From: Actinomycetota bacterium
Lineage (GTDB): Bacteria; Actinomycetota; Acidimicrobiia; Acidimicrobiales; AC-14
Direction: 5' to 3'
NCBI GenBank assembly: GCA_020200615.1
Contig: JAIVIH010000013.1
Span: forward strand, 1-7,350
Length of the DNA: 7,350 bases
Shown here one piece after another: positions 1 through 6,555 of the stretch. The position numbers were made by a program, and so were the translations under genes. Position 1 is the first letter of the stretch. Every line of letters begins with the position of its first letter. The notes under the pieces were generated by a model. The model did not search any database, was not told where the DNA came from, and worked only from the letters and a program-made list of their open reading frames with translations.

Positions 1-21
1 ATGGAGAAGAAGTCATGTTGA
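1..21 (+). CDS. Possible 3' end of rpsC (30S ribosomal protein S3), partial
   Basis: In the standard S10 operon the gene before rplP is rpsC. Reading from base 1, the frame ends with Met-Glu-Lys-Lys-Ser-Cys and a TGA stop at 19-21. This would overlap the rplP start by 7 nt. Of the other two frames, one is the rplP frame and the other has no nearby stop, so if S3 ends inside the window it ends here. Six residues cannot identify a protein, and the S3 C-terminus is poorly conserved. The true rpsC stop could equally lie upstream of the window. The call rests on gene order alone. Confidence 0.25.
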   Translation: MEKKSC

Positions 22-431
22 TGCCCAAGAGGGTGAAGCACCGCAAGCAGCACCGTGGCCGGAGGACGGGGATGGCCACCGGGGGAACCGAGATCAGCTT
101 CGGTGACTTCGGCATCCAGGCTCTCGAGCCGGGGTGGATCACCGCCCGGCAGATCGAGGCTGCCCGTATTGCCATGACCCGCCACATCAAGCGCGGGGGC
201 AAGGTCTGGATCAACATCTTCCCCCACAAGCCGGTGACTCAAAAACCCGCCGAGACCCGCATGGGCTCGGGCAAGGGCAACCCCGAGCGCTGGGTCGCGG
301 TGGTGAAGCCGGGTCGTGTGATGTTCGAGTTGGCTGGCGTGCCCGAAGCCTTGGCTCGTGAGGCCATGGAGCGGGCCATTCAGAAGCTGCCGATCAGGGC
401 CAAGGTCATCGTGCGCTCGGGAGACATGTGA
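15..431 (+). CDS. rplP: 50S ribosomal protein L16
   Basis: This 138-residue protein is L16 (uL16), a large-subunit protein that binds 23S rRNA near the A-site tRNA elbow and is needed late in 50S assembly. It is full length for the family. The N-terminus [17 protein letters not shown] is the typical start, [20 protein letters not shown] follows at 43-62, and the two family signatures are [13 protein letters not shown] (61-73) and [12 protein letters not shown] (82-93). Arg82 aligns with the arginine that is hydroxylated in E. coli L16 (family knowledge; whether it is modified here is unknown). The ATG at 15 is preferred over the ATG at 21 because GGAG at 3-6 lies 8 nt before it and the family begins Met-Leu-x-Pro-Lys-Arg. 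The stop overlaps the rpmC start in a TGATG junction. Confidence 0.98.
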   Translation: MLMPKRVKHRKQHRGRRTGMATGGTEISFGDFGIQALEPGWITARQIEAARIAMTRHIKRGGKVWINIFPHKPVTQKPAETRMGSGKGNPERWVAVVKPGRVMFELAGVPEALAREAMERAIQKLPIRAKVIVRSGDM

Positions 432-763
432 TGGCGAAGTTGGCAGAGCTGCGAGAGATGGACGAGGACGAGCTGGAGACGCGCCTGACGGAGGCGAAGC
501 ACGAGCTGTTCAACCTCCGGTTCCAGCACGTCACCGGCCAGCTCGACAACTACGCCCGCCTGGGTCAGGTTCGCAAGGACGTGGCCCGGATCACCACCCT
601 CCTACGGGAGCGGGAGATCGCGGTCGCAGAAGCCGAGGAGGCCGAGGTCCAGGCCCGGCGTCAGCGGGGTGACGAAGAACGGCGGAGCCGCCTTCAGGCC
701 GGCCGCCGACGGGTCATCGCCGGCGTGGGCCGGGAGGCCTCGAGTCGAGAGGATGCAGGGTGA
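431..763 (+). CDS. rpmC: 50S ribosomal protein L29 with long C-terminal extension
   Basis: L29 (uL29) is a small two-helix 50S protein beside the peptide exit tunnel, next to L23, where trigger factor and SRP dock. The family core is clear: [16 protein letters not shown] (4-19), [12 protein letters not shown] (21-32) and the signature region [20 protein letters not shown] (39-58). The protein is 110 residues against a usual 60-80. Residues from about 66 to 110 form an Ala/Glu/Arg-rich, probably helical tail with no match I recognise. GTG at 428 is an alternative start, but GGAG at 420-423 is 7 nt from the ATG at 431 and only 4 nt from the GTG. The first base of the ATG is the last base of the rplP stop (TGATG). 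The gene's own TGA overlaps the rpsQ GTG, which suggests coupled translation on both sides. Confidence 0.95.
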   Translation: MAKLAELREMDEDELETRLTEAKHELFNLRFQHVTGQLDNYARLGQVRKDVARITTLLREREIAVAEAEEAEVQARRQRGDEERRSRLQAGRRRVIAGVGREASSREDAG

Positions 764-1068
764 GCGAAGAGACTGAAGTGCCCGGAGGCGCCACAACCGG
801 TGGTGACGCGGAGTTGCGGCCCAACCGGCGGAAGGTCCGCGAAGGGGTGGTCGTGTCCAACGCCATGGACAAGACCGCCGTGGTCGCCGTGGTCGAGCGC
901 GTGCGGCACCCGCGTTACGCCAAGACGGTCCAGCGCACCAAGCGGATCCACGCCCACGACGAGGCCAACGACCTGAACGTCGGCGACCGGGTCCGTCTGA
1001 TGGAGACGCGCCCGCTGTCGAAGCTGAAGCACTGGCGAGTGGTCCAGGTTCTCGAGCGGGCCAAGTGA
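760..1068 (+). CDS. rpsQ: 30S ribosomal protein S17
   Basis: S17 (uS17) is a primary 16S rRNA-binding protein of the 30S subunit with an OB fold. Residues about 22-102 are the core, from [18 protein letters not shown] to the family signature [13 protein letters not shown] (75-87) and the following [12 protein letters not shown]. Residues 1-20 are an acidic, Gly/Thr-rich leader; leaders of this kind occur in actinobacterial S17 proteins and make the 102-residue length slightly above the usual 80-90. The start is the GTG at 760, which overlaps the rpmC TGA as GTGA. AGAGG at 748-752 sits 7 nt before it. An in-frame GTG at 778 also exists but has no comparable binding site. A 13-nt gap leads to rplN. 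Confidence 0.97.
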   Translation: MSEETEVPGGATTGGDAELRPNRRKVREGVVVSNAMDKTAVVAVVERVRHPRYAKTVQRTKRIHAHDEANDLNVGDRVRLMETRPLSKLKHWRVVQVLERAK

Positions 1069-1081
1069 CGAGGGCAGGCCG

Positions 1082-1450
1082 ATGATCCAACAGGAAACGC
1101 GCCTCAGGGTGGCCGACAACTCCGGCGCCAAGGAGGTCCTCTGCATCAAGGTGCTCGGGGGCTCCAAGCGCCGCTACGCGTCCATCGGCGACGTCATCGT
1201 CGGCACGGTGAAGGACGCCATCCCTGGCGCCGCGGTCAAGAAGGGCGACGTGGTCAAGTGCGTCGTCGTCCGCACGAAGAAGGAGAACCGGCGCCCCGAC
1301 GGGTCGTACATCCGGTTCGACGAGAACGCGGCCGTGCTCATCAACGACCAGCTGCAGCCACGAGGCACCCGCATCTTCGGGCCCGTCGGCCGCGAGCTGC
1401 GGGACAAGCGGTTCATGCGCATCGTTTCTTTGGCGCCGGAGGTGCTCTGA
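1082..1450 (+). CDS. rplN: 50S ribosomal protein L14
   Basis: L14 (uL14) is a universally conserved 50S protein at the subunit interface. It contacts 16S rRNA in an intersubunit bridge and is the docking site for the silencing factor RsfS. At 122 residues it has exactly the usual length. Visible family marks are the N-terminal [19 protein letters not shown], the central [18 protein letters not shown] (54-71), and the signature segment around [15 protein letters not shown] (73-87). The C-terminus [20 protein letters not shown] is typical. GAGGG at 1070-1074, 7 nt before the ATG, is a good ribosome binding site. The TGA shares its last base with the rplX ATG (TGATG). Nothing in the sequence is unusual. 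Confidence 0.99.
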   Translation: MIQQETRLRVADNSGAKEVLCIKVLGGSKRRYASIGDVIVGTVKDAIPGAAVKKGDVVKCVVVRTKKENRRPDGSYIRFDENAAVLINDQLQPRGTRIFGPVGRELRDKRFMRIVSLAPEVL

Positions 1451-1752
1451 TGAAGCTGAAGAAGGGCGACCGGGTCAGGGTGCTCGCGGGCAAGGACCGG
1501 GGCGACGAGGGTGAAGTCATGCGCGTCCTCCCGCGCGAGGGCAAGGTGATCGTCGAAGGCGTGAACGTGGCCAAGAAGCACCAACGAGCGCTCCGGGCGA
1601 CGATGCAAGCCGGGATCATCGACAAGGACATGCCCATGCCCGCGTCCAACGTGGCCCTCATCTGCTCGTCGTGCGGGCCCACGCGCATCGGCTACCGCAT
1701 CGACGACGGCCGCAAGGTCCGCGTCTGCCGTAAGTGCGGAGGCGAGGTCTGA
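1450..1752 (+). CDS. rplX: 50S ribosomal protein L24, zinc-ribbon (C+) form
   Basis: L24 (uL24) starts 50S assembly by binding the 5' part of 23S rRNA and later sits at the tunnel exit. The 100-residue protein opens with a KOW motif, [20 protein letters not shown] (4-23). It continues with [12 protein letters not shown] (35-46). The C-terminal half has four cysteines at 72, 75, 93 and 96 (CSSC and CRKC) flanking [12 protein letters not shown]. This is the C+ arrangement expected to bind one zinc ion; E. coli L24 lacks these cysteines. Such four-cysteine L24 proteins are common, so this is not novel. Both ends overlap neighbours by one base in TGATG junctions (rplN before, rplE after), which suggests coupled translation. 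Confidence 0.98.
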   Translation: MKLKKGDRVRVLAGKDRGDEGEVMRVLPREGKVIVEGVNVAKKHQRALRATMQAGIIDKDMPMPASNVALICSSCGPTRIGYRIDDGRKVRVCRKCGGEV

Positions 1753-2417
1753 TGGCCAGCCCCACCAAGCAGGACACCCGCAAGGGCGGGGGCAAAGGTG
1801 ACCGGGCCAAGGGAGGCGACCGCGAGGACGCGTCTAAGCCTCGGGAGCCGGCGCCGCCGCGGGAGCCGCCGCGCCTCAAGGTTCGCTACCGGTCGGAGCT
1901 TCAGCAGAAGCTGCAGGAGGAGCTGGGCCTGGCCAACGTCATGCAGGTTCCGCGCCTCGAGAAGATCGTGCTGAACATGGGCGTGGGCAAGGCCACCCAG
2001 CAGGCCTCGCTGCTCGAGGGGGCAGTGGCCGACCTGACCCAGATATCCGGTCAGAAGCCGCTGGTCACCAAGGCCCGGCGCTCGATCGCCGCCTTCAAGC
2101 TGCGCGAGGGCAATGCCATCGGCGCAAAGGTCACCCTCCGGGGTGACCGCATGTGGGAGTTCCTCGACCGGCTCATCAGCGTCGCCATCCCGCGTGTCCG
2201 CGACTTCAGGGGCCTGCCGCCGAACGCCTTCGACGGGCGGGGCAACTACACCTTCGGCGTGGACGAGCAGCTGATCTTCCCTGAGATCGACTACGACAAG
2301 GTCGACAACGTGCGCGGCCTGGACATCACCATCGTGACGACGGCGAAGGACAACGCCGGAGGCCGGGCCCTGCTCGACGCCTTCGGGTTCCCCTTCCGTC
2401 GGGAGGGAACCTTTTAG
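1752..2417 (+). CDS. rplE: 50S ribosomal protein L5 with N-terminal extension
   Basis: L5 (uL5) belongs to the 5S rRNA particle in the central protuberance of the 50S subunit and forms a bridge to S13. The core spans about residues 41-221. It includes [19 protein letters not shown] (63-81), the signature [17 protein letters not shown] (95-111), [16 protein letters not shown] (126-141), [10 protein letters not shown] (146-155) and [19 protein letters not shown] (176-194). With 221 residues it exceeds the usual ~180. The surplus is a Lys/Arg/Gly/Pro-rich N-terminal segment of about 40 residues. No ATG, GTG or TTG codon lies in frame between 1755 and the core, so the extension is part of the protein. 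The ATG at 1752 overlaps the rplX stop (TGATG), with GGAGG at 1738-1742 and GAGG at 1744-1747. The GTG at 1734 is less likely. The TAG stop overlaps the rpsN GTG. Confidence 0.97.
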   Translation: MASPTKQDTRKGGGKGDRAKGGDREDASKPREPAPPREPPRLKVRYRSELQQKLQEELGLANVMQVPRLEKIVLNMGVGKATQQASLLEGAVADLTQISGQKPLVTKARRSIAAFKLREGNAIGAKVTLRGDRMWEFLDRLISVAIPRVRDFRGLPPNAFDGRGNYTFGVDEQLIFPEIDYDKVDNVRGLDITIVTTAKDNAGGRALLDAFGFPFRREGTF

Positions 2418-2602
2418 TGGCTAAGAAGGCGCTGATCAACAAGCAGAAGGACAAGCCGCGTTTCAAGGTCCGGGCCTACACCCGGTGCCGGCGGTGCGGG
2501 CGCCCCCGCGCCGTCCTGCGGCAGTTCGGGCTTTGCCGTATTTGTCTTCGGGAGATGGTTCACGCGGGCGAGGTTCCCGGCGTGACCAAGTCGAGCTGGT
2601 GA
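2417..2602 (+). CDS. rpsN: 30S ribosomal protein S14, type Z (zinc-binding)
   Basis: S14 (uS14) is a late-assembling protein in the head of the 30S subunit. At 61 residues this is the short, zinc-binding form (often named rpsZ or rpsN type Z), not the ~100-residue zinc-free form. Four cysteines at 24, 27, 40 and 43 (CRRC and CRIC) form the zinc site. The ends are typical: AKKALINKQ at the start and [11 protein letters not shown] at the end. The start is a GTG at 2417 that shares its G with the rplE TAG stop. GGGAGG at 2401-2406 lies 10 nt upstream, a little far, so reinitiation after rplE is plausible. A 16-nt gap with a run of eight G follows before rpsH. Confidence 0.98.
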   Translation: MAKKALINKQKDKPRFKVRAYTRCRRCGRPRAVLRQFGLCRICLREMVHAGEVPGVTKSSW

Positions 2603-2622
2603 GGGGGGGGATGGCTGTATGA
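2601..2622 (+). promoter_or_regulatory. rpsH ribosome binding region with G8 tract and three-codon mini-ORF
   Basis: The rpsN-rpsH gap contains GA followed by eight consecutive G (2603-2610), the only purine-rich element before the rpsH ATG at 2619. Directly after it, ATG-GCT-GTA-TGA (2611-2622) is a three-codon reading frame whose stop overlaps the rpsH start as ATGA. GAGG at 2601-2604 is 6 nt from the mini-ORF ATG, while the last G residues are 8 nt from the rpsH ATG. The G run could therefore serve either start. Whether the mini-ORF is translated is unknown. Confidence 0.4.
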
Positions 2623-3023
2623 CGATGACCGATCCGATCGCGGACATGCTCACTCGCATCCGTAACGGGAGTGTGGCTGCGCAGGAGACCGTGCGAATGC
2701 CTTCCTCCAAGCTGAAGGAGGCTCTCGCCGCCATCCTGCGCCAGGAGGGTTACATCGGCGACTTCCGGGTCGGCGAGGAGCCGACCCGTCCGGGCCGCAT
2801 GCTCGAGATCACGATGAAGTACAGCCCCGACCGGGTGCCCACGATCACCGGCATCCGCCGGGTGTCCAAGCCCGGGATGCGGGTGTACACCAAGGCCGAC
2901 CGGCTGCCCCGCGTCCTCGGGGGGCTGGGAGTGGCCGTGCTGAGCACCAGCCAGGGCCTTATGACGGACCGCGAGGCCCGTGAGAAGCGCGTCGGCGGCG
3001 AGATCCTGTGTTACGTGTGGTGA
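2619..3023 (+). CDS. rpsH: 30S ribosomal protein S8
   Basis: S8 (uS8) is a primary 16S rRNA-binding protein of the 30S body. In E. coli it is also the translational repressor of the spc operon. The 134-residue product is full length. It starts [17 protein letters not shown], has the N-terminal domain marks [14 protein letters not shown] (27-40) and GYIGDF (44-49), and ends with the C-terminal signature [20 protein letters not shown] (109-128) and ILCYVW. The ATG at 2619 is chosen because the family begins with a short Met-x-Met-Thr-Asp-Pro segment; the ATG at 2625 is also possible. The spacer before it carries a G8 tract. GAGGAG inside 3022-3027, overlapping this gene's stop, serves the next gene. 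Confidence 0.98.
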   Translation: MTMTDPIADMLTRIRNGSVAAQETVRMPSSKLKEALAAILRQEGYIGDFRVGEEPTRPGRMLEITMKYSPDRVPTITGIRRVSKPGMRVYTKADRLPRVLGGLGVAVLSTSQGLMTDREAREKRVGGEILCYVW

Positions 3024-3033
3024 GGAGCTAACC

Positions 3034-3573
3034 GTGTCCCGAATTGGTCGAGCGCCGATCGCCGTTCCGTCGGGGGTGGACGTCCGCGTGGAGGGTCGCA
3101 GGGTCACCGTGGAGGGACCCCGCGGCACGCTGGCGCGCGAGCTGCCGCCCGACATCACCGTCCGCCAGGACGACGGGGTGCTCCAGGTCGAGCGTCCCGA
3201 CGACGAGCGCACCCATCGCGCCCTTCACGGGCTCACCCGCACCCTTGTCAACAACATGGTGGTCGGTGTGACGCAGGGCTTTCAGAAGGACCTCGAGATC
3301 GTGGGCGTCGGGTACCGTGCCGCCGCCCCCGCCCCCACGACGCTCGAGCTGGCCCTGGGGTTCAGCCACCCGGTCAAGGTCGAGGCCCCGGAGGGCGTCA
3401 CGTTCGAAGTTCCCGCGCCCACACGGATCACGGTGCGCGGCAACGATAAAGAGATGGTGGGCCAGGTCGCGGCGAACATCCGCAAGCTGCGGAAGCCGGA
3501 GCCCTACAAGGGCAAGGGCGTGAGGTATGCAGGGGAAGTCGTCAGGCGCAAGGCCGGGAAGGCAGCGAAGTAG
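3034..3573 (+). CDS. rplF: 50S ribosomal protein L6
   Basis: L6 (uL6) is a 50S protein near the GTPase-associated region at the base of the L7/L12 stalk, important for factor binding. The 179-residue product has the normal length and two repeated L6 domains. Marks are [16 protein letters not shown] at the N-terminus, [13 protein letters not shown] (26-38), [20 protein letters not shown] (70-89), GVGYRA (91-96) and the family signature [14 protein letters not shown] (155-168). The start is the GTG at 3034, with GAGGAG at 3022-3027 spaced 6 nt away, and it matches where family members begin. The segment AAAPAPTT (97-104) replaces a more polar stretch in many homologues but lies in a variable loop. 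Two bases separate the TAG stop from rplR. Confidence 0.98.
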   Translation: MSRIGRAPIAVPSGVDVRVEGRRVTVEGPRGTLARELPPDITVRQDDGVLQVERPDDERTHRALHGLTRTLVNNMVVGVTQGFQKDLEIVGVGYRAAAPAPTTLELALGFSHPVKVEAPEGVTFEVPAPTRITVRGNDKEMVGQVAANIRKLRKPEPYKGKGVRYAGEVVRRKAGKAAK

Positions 3574-3575
3574 CC

Positions 3576-3947
3576 ATGACCGTATCGGCCCAGCAGAAGC
3601 AAGAAGCGCGGCAACGCCGTCACCGGCGCGTGCGCAAGCTCGTGCGTGGCACCAGCGAGCGGCCGCGTCTGGCCGTCCACCGCTCGAACCGTCACATCAT
3701 CGCCCAGGTCATCGACGATGTGGCCGGGCGGACGCTGGCGGCTGCCAGCACCGTCGAGGCCGGCGCGCGGTCCGGCGGCACCGGCACCGGCAACAAGGAC
3801 GCCGCCACTGCGGTCGGGGAGCGGGTGGCCGAAAGGGCCAAGGCCGCCGGCGTTACCAAGGTCGTCTTCGACCGCGGGGGGTTCATGTACCACGGGCGGG
3901 TGGCGGCGGTGGCCGATGCCGCCCGCAAGGCAGGTCTCGACTTCTGA
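3576..3947 (+). CDS. rplR: 50S ribosomal protein L18
   Basis: L18 (uL18) binds 5S rRNA together with L5 and anchors it in the central protuberance. The 123-residue protein has the basic N-terminal arm expected for RNA binding, rich in Arg/Lys/Gln to about residue 25. The conserved core is [20 protein letters not shown] (29-48), then [20 protein letters not shown] (73-92) and the C-terminal signature [20 protein letters not shown] (96-115) ending AGLDF. A small Gly/Thr stretch (GGTGTGN, 67-73) reflects a short GGCACC repeat in the DNA. The ATG follows the rplF stop by 2 nt. The nearest strong purine run (GGGAAGG, 3556-3562) is 13 nt away, so translation probably depends on ribosomes finishing rplF. 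Confidence 0.97.
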   Translation: MTVSAQQKQEARQRRHRRVRKLVRGTSERPRLAVHRSNRHIIAQVIDDVAGRTLAAASTVEAGARSGGTGTGNKDAATAVGERVAERAKAAGVTKVVFDRGGFMYHGRVAAVADAARKAGLDF

Positions 3948-3971
3948 TCCCTGTTTCACACTGATGCAGCA

Positions 3972-3998
3972 GACGGGCGTGCCGAGTCGCCGCCCGTT
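3972..3998 (+). other. GC-rich hairpin in the rplR-rpsE spacer
   Basis: The 63-nt spacer 3948-4010 is the longest gap between ribosomal protein genes in this window. It holds a perfect 7-bp inverted repeat, ACGGGCG (3973-3979) and CGCCCGT (3991-3997), with an 11-nt loop. A G-U pair can extend it at 3972/3998. No U-tract follows, so it does not look like a rho-independent terminator. It ends 3 nt before the rpsE ribosome binding site (GAGGGAG, 4001-4007). It could be a regulatory or mRNA-processing element, or chance pairing in GC-rich DNA. Confidence 0.4.
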
Positions 3999-4010
3999 AC
4001 GAGGGAGCAC

Positions 4011-4559
4011 ATGGCAGACAACCAGTACGAAGAGCGAGTGATCACCATCAACCGCGTGGCCAAAGTGGTGAAGGGTGGCCGCCGGTTCTCCTTCACCGCG
4101 CTCGTGGTCGTGGGCGACGGAAGCGGCAAGGTCGGCCTGGGCTACGGCAAGGCCAAGGAGGTGCCGGCCGCCATTCAGAAGGGCATCGAGGAAGCTCGCA
4201 AGAACCTGTTCGATGTCCCCCTGGCGGGCACGACCATCACCCACCCCATCCTCGGGGCGCGGGGCGCGGGGCGCGTGCTGCTCAAGCCCGCCGCCCCCGG
4301 TACCGGTGTCATCGCCGGCGGCGCGGCCCGGGCCATTCTGGAAGCGGCGGGAATCCGCGACATCCTGGCCAAGTCCCTCGGCTCGTCGAACGCCATCAAC
4401 GTGGCCCACGCCACCATCCAGGGCCTCCGCTCGCTGAAGCGTCCCGACGAGGTGGCAAAGGCCCGGGGCAAGTCGATGGAGGAAGTCACCCCCGCCGGCC
4501 TGCTCAAGGCCTACCGGGAGACGGCCCGTGGTCCGCACACGCCGGTCGAGGTGGCCTGA
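4011..4559 (+). CDS. rpsE: 30S ribosomal protein S5
   Basis: S5 (uS5) sits at the mRNA entry side of the 30S subunit and affects decoding accuracy and mRNA unwinding. The 182-residue protein has the N-terminal double-stranded-RNA-binding-like domain (about 9-72) with the signature region [20 protein letters not shown] (22-41) and [14 protein letters not shown] (42-55). The C-terminal domain contains [20 protein letters not shown] (82-101) and [20 protein letters not shown] (103-122). A variable tail follows from about 165. The ATG at 4011 is preceded by GAGGGAG (4001-4007). The gene is separated from rplR by a structured spacer, so it may be initiated independently. Its TGA shares a base with the rpmD ATG (TGATG). 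Confidence 0.99.
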   Translation: MADNQYEERVITINRVAKVVKGGRRFSFTALVVVGDGSGKVGLGYGKAKEVPAAIQKGIEEARKNLFDVPLAGTTITHPILGARGAGRVLLKPAAPGTGVIAGGAARAILEAAGIRDILAKSLGSSNAINVAHATIQGLRSLKRPDEVAKARGKSMEEVTPAGLLKAYRETARGPHTPVEVA

Positions 4560-4750
4560 TGGCCCAGCTCCGCGTTTCCCAGGTACGGTCCGCCATCGGC
4601 TCCAAGCCGAAGCACCGGGGCACGCTCCGTGCTCTCGGGCTGGGCCGGATCGGCAAGAGCAACGTCCTGCCCGACCGGCCCGAGATCCGGGGCATGGTCG
4701 CCAAGGTGCCGCACCTCGTCGAAGTTGTCACTGTCGAGGAGGACGGATGA
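4559..4750 (+). CDS. rpmD: 50S ribosomal protein L30
   Basis: L30 (uL30) is a small 50S protein that is absent from some bacterial lineages but present here. The 63-residue product shows the family pattern: a first strand LRVSQVRSAIGS (4-15), then KPKHRGTLRALGLGRIGKSN (17-36), and the ending PEIRGMVAKVPHLVEVVTVE (41-60). The length is normal (about 60). The ATG overlaps the rpsE stop by one base (TGATG). Its own TGA overlaps the rplO ATG by four bases (ATGA), which makes an rpsE-rpmD-rplO unit with no intergenic DNA. No strong binding site lies close to the ATG, so coupling to rpsE is likely. Confidence 0.98.
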   Translation: MAQLRVSQVRSAIGSKPKHRGTLRALGLGRIGKSNVLPDRPEIRGMVAKVPHLVEVVTVEEDG

Positions 4751-5235
4751 AGGTTCACGATCTGAAGCCAGCGCCGGGCTCCACCCGCGAGCGCCGGCGC
4801 GTCGGCCGCGGCATCGGCGGGAAGGGCGGCAAGACCGCAGGTCGCGGCACCAAGGGCCAAGGGGCGAGGCACAACCCCAGGCCCGGTTTCGAGGGTGGGC
4901 AGATGCCCCTCATGCGTCGGGTCCCCAAGCTGAAGGGGTTCAAGAACCCGTTCCGCGTGGAGTACACCGTGGTGAACCTCGAGGCCCTCCAGGCCTTCGA
5001 CGGCGATCAGGTCAACCCTGACACGCTCCGGGCTAAGGGCCTGGTTCACAAGCAGGGGCTGGTGAAGGTTCTCGGTCGGGGGGAACTCTCCCGAGCCGTA
5101 CAGGTCTCAGCCCATGCGTTCTCCAAGTCCGCCGAAGCCGCGATCAAGGCGGCAGGCGGTACCGTTGACGTGCTTCCCTCCCCGTACGGGGATCGCCGGC
5201 CACCGGCCAAGGGCAGTGCCCTCACCAACCGCTAG
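4747..5235 (+). CDS. rplO: 50S ribosomal protein L15
   Basis: L15 (uL15) is an early-to-middle assembly protein that threads a long basic arm into 23S rRNA. The N-terminal arm is plain: MKVHDLKPAPGSTRERRRVG (1-20), then RGIGGKGGKTAGRGTKGQGA (21-40), RHNPRPGFEGGQMPLMRRVP (41-60) and KLKGFKN. The globular C-terminal part holds the family signature from KVLGRGELSRAVQV (107-120) to AIKAAGG (132-138). At 162 residues it is somewhat longer than the common 145-150. The extra is a polar tail (about 143-162: LPSPYGDRRPPAKGSALTNR). The ATG overlaps the rpmD stop (ATGA) and is preceded by GAGGAGG at 4736-4742. A 12-nt gap leads to secY. Confidence 0.98.
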   Translation: MKVHDLKPAPGSTRERRRVGRGIGGKGGKTAGRGTKGQGARHNPRPGFEGGQMPLMRRVPKLKGFKNPFRVEYTVVNLEALQAFDGDQVNPDTLRAKGLVHKQGLVKVLGRGELSRAVQVSAHAFSKSAEAAIKAAGGTVDVLPSPYGDRRPPAKGSALTNR

Positions 5236-5247
5236 GGAGGCGGCTCG

Positions 5248-6540
5248 ATGTTCGGCAGTCTGAAGAACATTTTCCGGATCCCGGATCTGCGGAACAAGAT
5301 CGTGTTCACGCTGCTGGTGATCCTCCTCTACCGCCTCGGCTCGAACATCACCGTCCCCGGCATCGACTTCAGCGCGGTCCAGGACCTGCAGCGCCAGGCA
5401 GAGCGGGGCGGCGTCCTCGGGTTCCTCAACCTTTTCTCCGGCGGTGCCCTGACCCAGATGGCGATCTTCGCTCTCGGGATCATGCCCTACATCACCAGCT
5501 CGATCATCATGCAGCTCCTGGCTGTGGTGATCCCCAAGATCGAGCAGTGGCAGAAGCAGGGTGCGGTCGGTCAGAAGAAGATCACCCAGTGGACCCGCTA
5601 CATGACGGTCGGCCTGGCCATCCTGCAGGCCACGGGCATCACCTACCAGTTCAACAACGGGCTGCTGGGCAGCGGCACCGGAAGCAACCTGAAGCTGGTC
5701 ACCAACTTCGACGTGCCCCACGTGGCCCTCATCGTGCTCACCATCACCGCAGGCACGGCCGTGGTCATGTGGATGGGTGAGCTGATCACCCAGCGGGGGA
5801 TCGGCAACGGCATGTCCCTGCTGATCTTCGCCAACGTCGTGAGCCGGCTCCCGGCCCAGATCGGCAACGTCCGAGCCGAGGGCGGCAACGTGATCTTCAC
5901 CGTCGTCATTTTCGTCGGCCTGCTGATGATCCTCGCCATCGTGTTCGTGGAGCAGGGTCAACGGCGGATCCCAGTGCAGTTCGCCAAGCGCGTCGTCGGG
6001 CGGCGGATGTACGGCGGGCAGAGCACCTACATCCCGCTCAAGGTCAACCAGGCCGGCATCATCCCCATCATCTTCGCCAGCTCCGTGCTCTACTTCCCCG
6101 TGCTCCTGTCGAACGTGATCCAGTGGAAGGGCATCGTCGACTTCATCAACCGGAACCTGGTGCAGCCCGACAACTTCTTCTACATCACGATCTACGGGCT
6201 GCTCATCATCTTCTTCACGTACTTCTACACGGCCATCACCTTCAACCCCCAGCAACAGGCCGACATCATCCGCAAGCAGGGCGGGTTCATCCCGGGAATC
6301 CGCCCGGGGCCGCCCACCGAGCGCTACCTGGGGACGATCCTGAACCGCATCACCCTTCCCGGCTCGCTATTCCTCGCCGCCATCGCCCTGGTCCCTCAGA
6401 TCGCGCTGGCCTTGTACGGCGTCCAGAGCTTCCCGTTCGGCGGAACGACGATCCTCATCGCCGTGGGCGTGGCCCTCGAGACCATGAAGCAGATCGACAG
6501 CCAGCTGATGATGCGGAACTACGAGGGGTTCTTGACCTGA
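5248..6540 (+). CDS. secY: Preprotein translocase subunit SecY
   Basis: SecY is the channel subunit of the SecYEG translocon in the cytoplasmic membrane. It passes unfolded proteins driven by SecA and inserts membrane proteins from docked ribosomes. The 430-residue product has about ten hydrophobic segments (for example 18-30, 118-130, 158-178, 215-234, 268-290, 312-332, 370-390, 398-412). Landmarks are the plug/TM2 region GGALTQMAIFALGIMPYITS (65-84), signature 2 GELITQRGIGNGMSLLIF (177-194), the cytosolic loop EQGQRRIPVQFAKRV (235-249), and the loop NPQQQADIIRKQGGFIPGIR (333-352) that contacts SecA and ribosomes. The typical ending YEGFL is present. GGGAGG at 5235-5240, 7 nt before the ATG, is a strong binding site. 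Its position after rplO is the classic one. Confidence 0.99.
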   Translation: MFGSLKNIFRIPDLRNKIVFTLLVILLYRLGSNITVPGIDFSAVQDLQRQAERGGVLGFLNLFSGGALTQMAIFALGIMPYITSSIIMQLLAVVIPKIEQWQKQGAVGQKKITQWTRYMTVGLAILQATGITYQFNNGLLGSGTGSNLKLVTNFDVPHVALIVLTITAGTAVVMWMGELITQRGIGNGMSLLIFANVVSRLPAQIGNVRAEGGNVIFTVVIFVGLLMILAIVFVEQGQRRIPVQFAKRVVGRRMYGGQSTYIPLKVNQAGIIPIIFASSVLYFPVLLSNVIQWKGIVDFINRNLVQPDNFFYITIYGLLIIFFTYFYTAITFNPQQQADIIRKQGGFIPGIRPGPPTERYLGTILNRITLPGSLFLAAIALVPQIALALYGVQSFPFGGTTILIAVGVALETMKQIDSQLMMRNYEGFLT

Positions 6541-6555
6541 TCGAACGGGCGGTGT

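Noticed and set aside
2463..3212. A 249-codon open frame on the - strand opposite rpsN, rpsH and rplF
   Set aside because: Ser/Arg/Pro-rich low-complexity product with no motif, fully covered by real + strand genes.
3761..3795. Short GGCACC tandem repeat in rplR
   Set aside because: Only two copies, encoding a Gly/Thr loop in a variable part of L18; no sign of a functional repeat array.
3972..3998. Rho-independent terminator after rplR
   Set aside because: The hairpin has no following U-tract and rpsE starts only 12 nt later in a classic operon order, so termination is unlikely.
3964..4041. A 25-codon frame starting ATG at 3964 in the rplR-rpsE spacer and running into rpsE
   Set aside because: No ribosome binding site precedes it, the peptide has no recognisable features, and it overlaps the rpsE start out of frame.
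3504..4538. A 344-codon open frame on the - strand opposite rplF, rplR and rpsE
   Set aside because: It lies opposite three confidently identified ribosomal genes, has no recognisable domain, and long antisense frames are expected where third positions are almost always G or C.
5107..6255. A 382-codon open frame on the - strand opposite rplO and secY
   Set aside because: Its His/Asp/Glu-rich composition is what a reversed hydrophobic secY sequence gives. It shows no known family and covers secY, which is certain.
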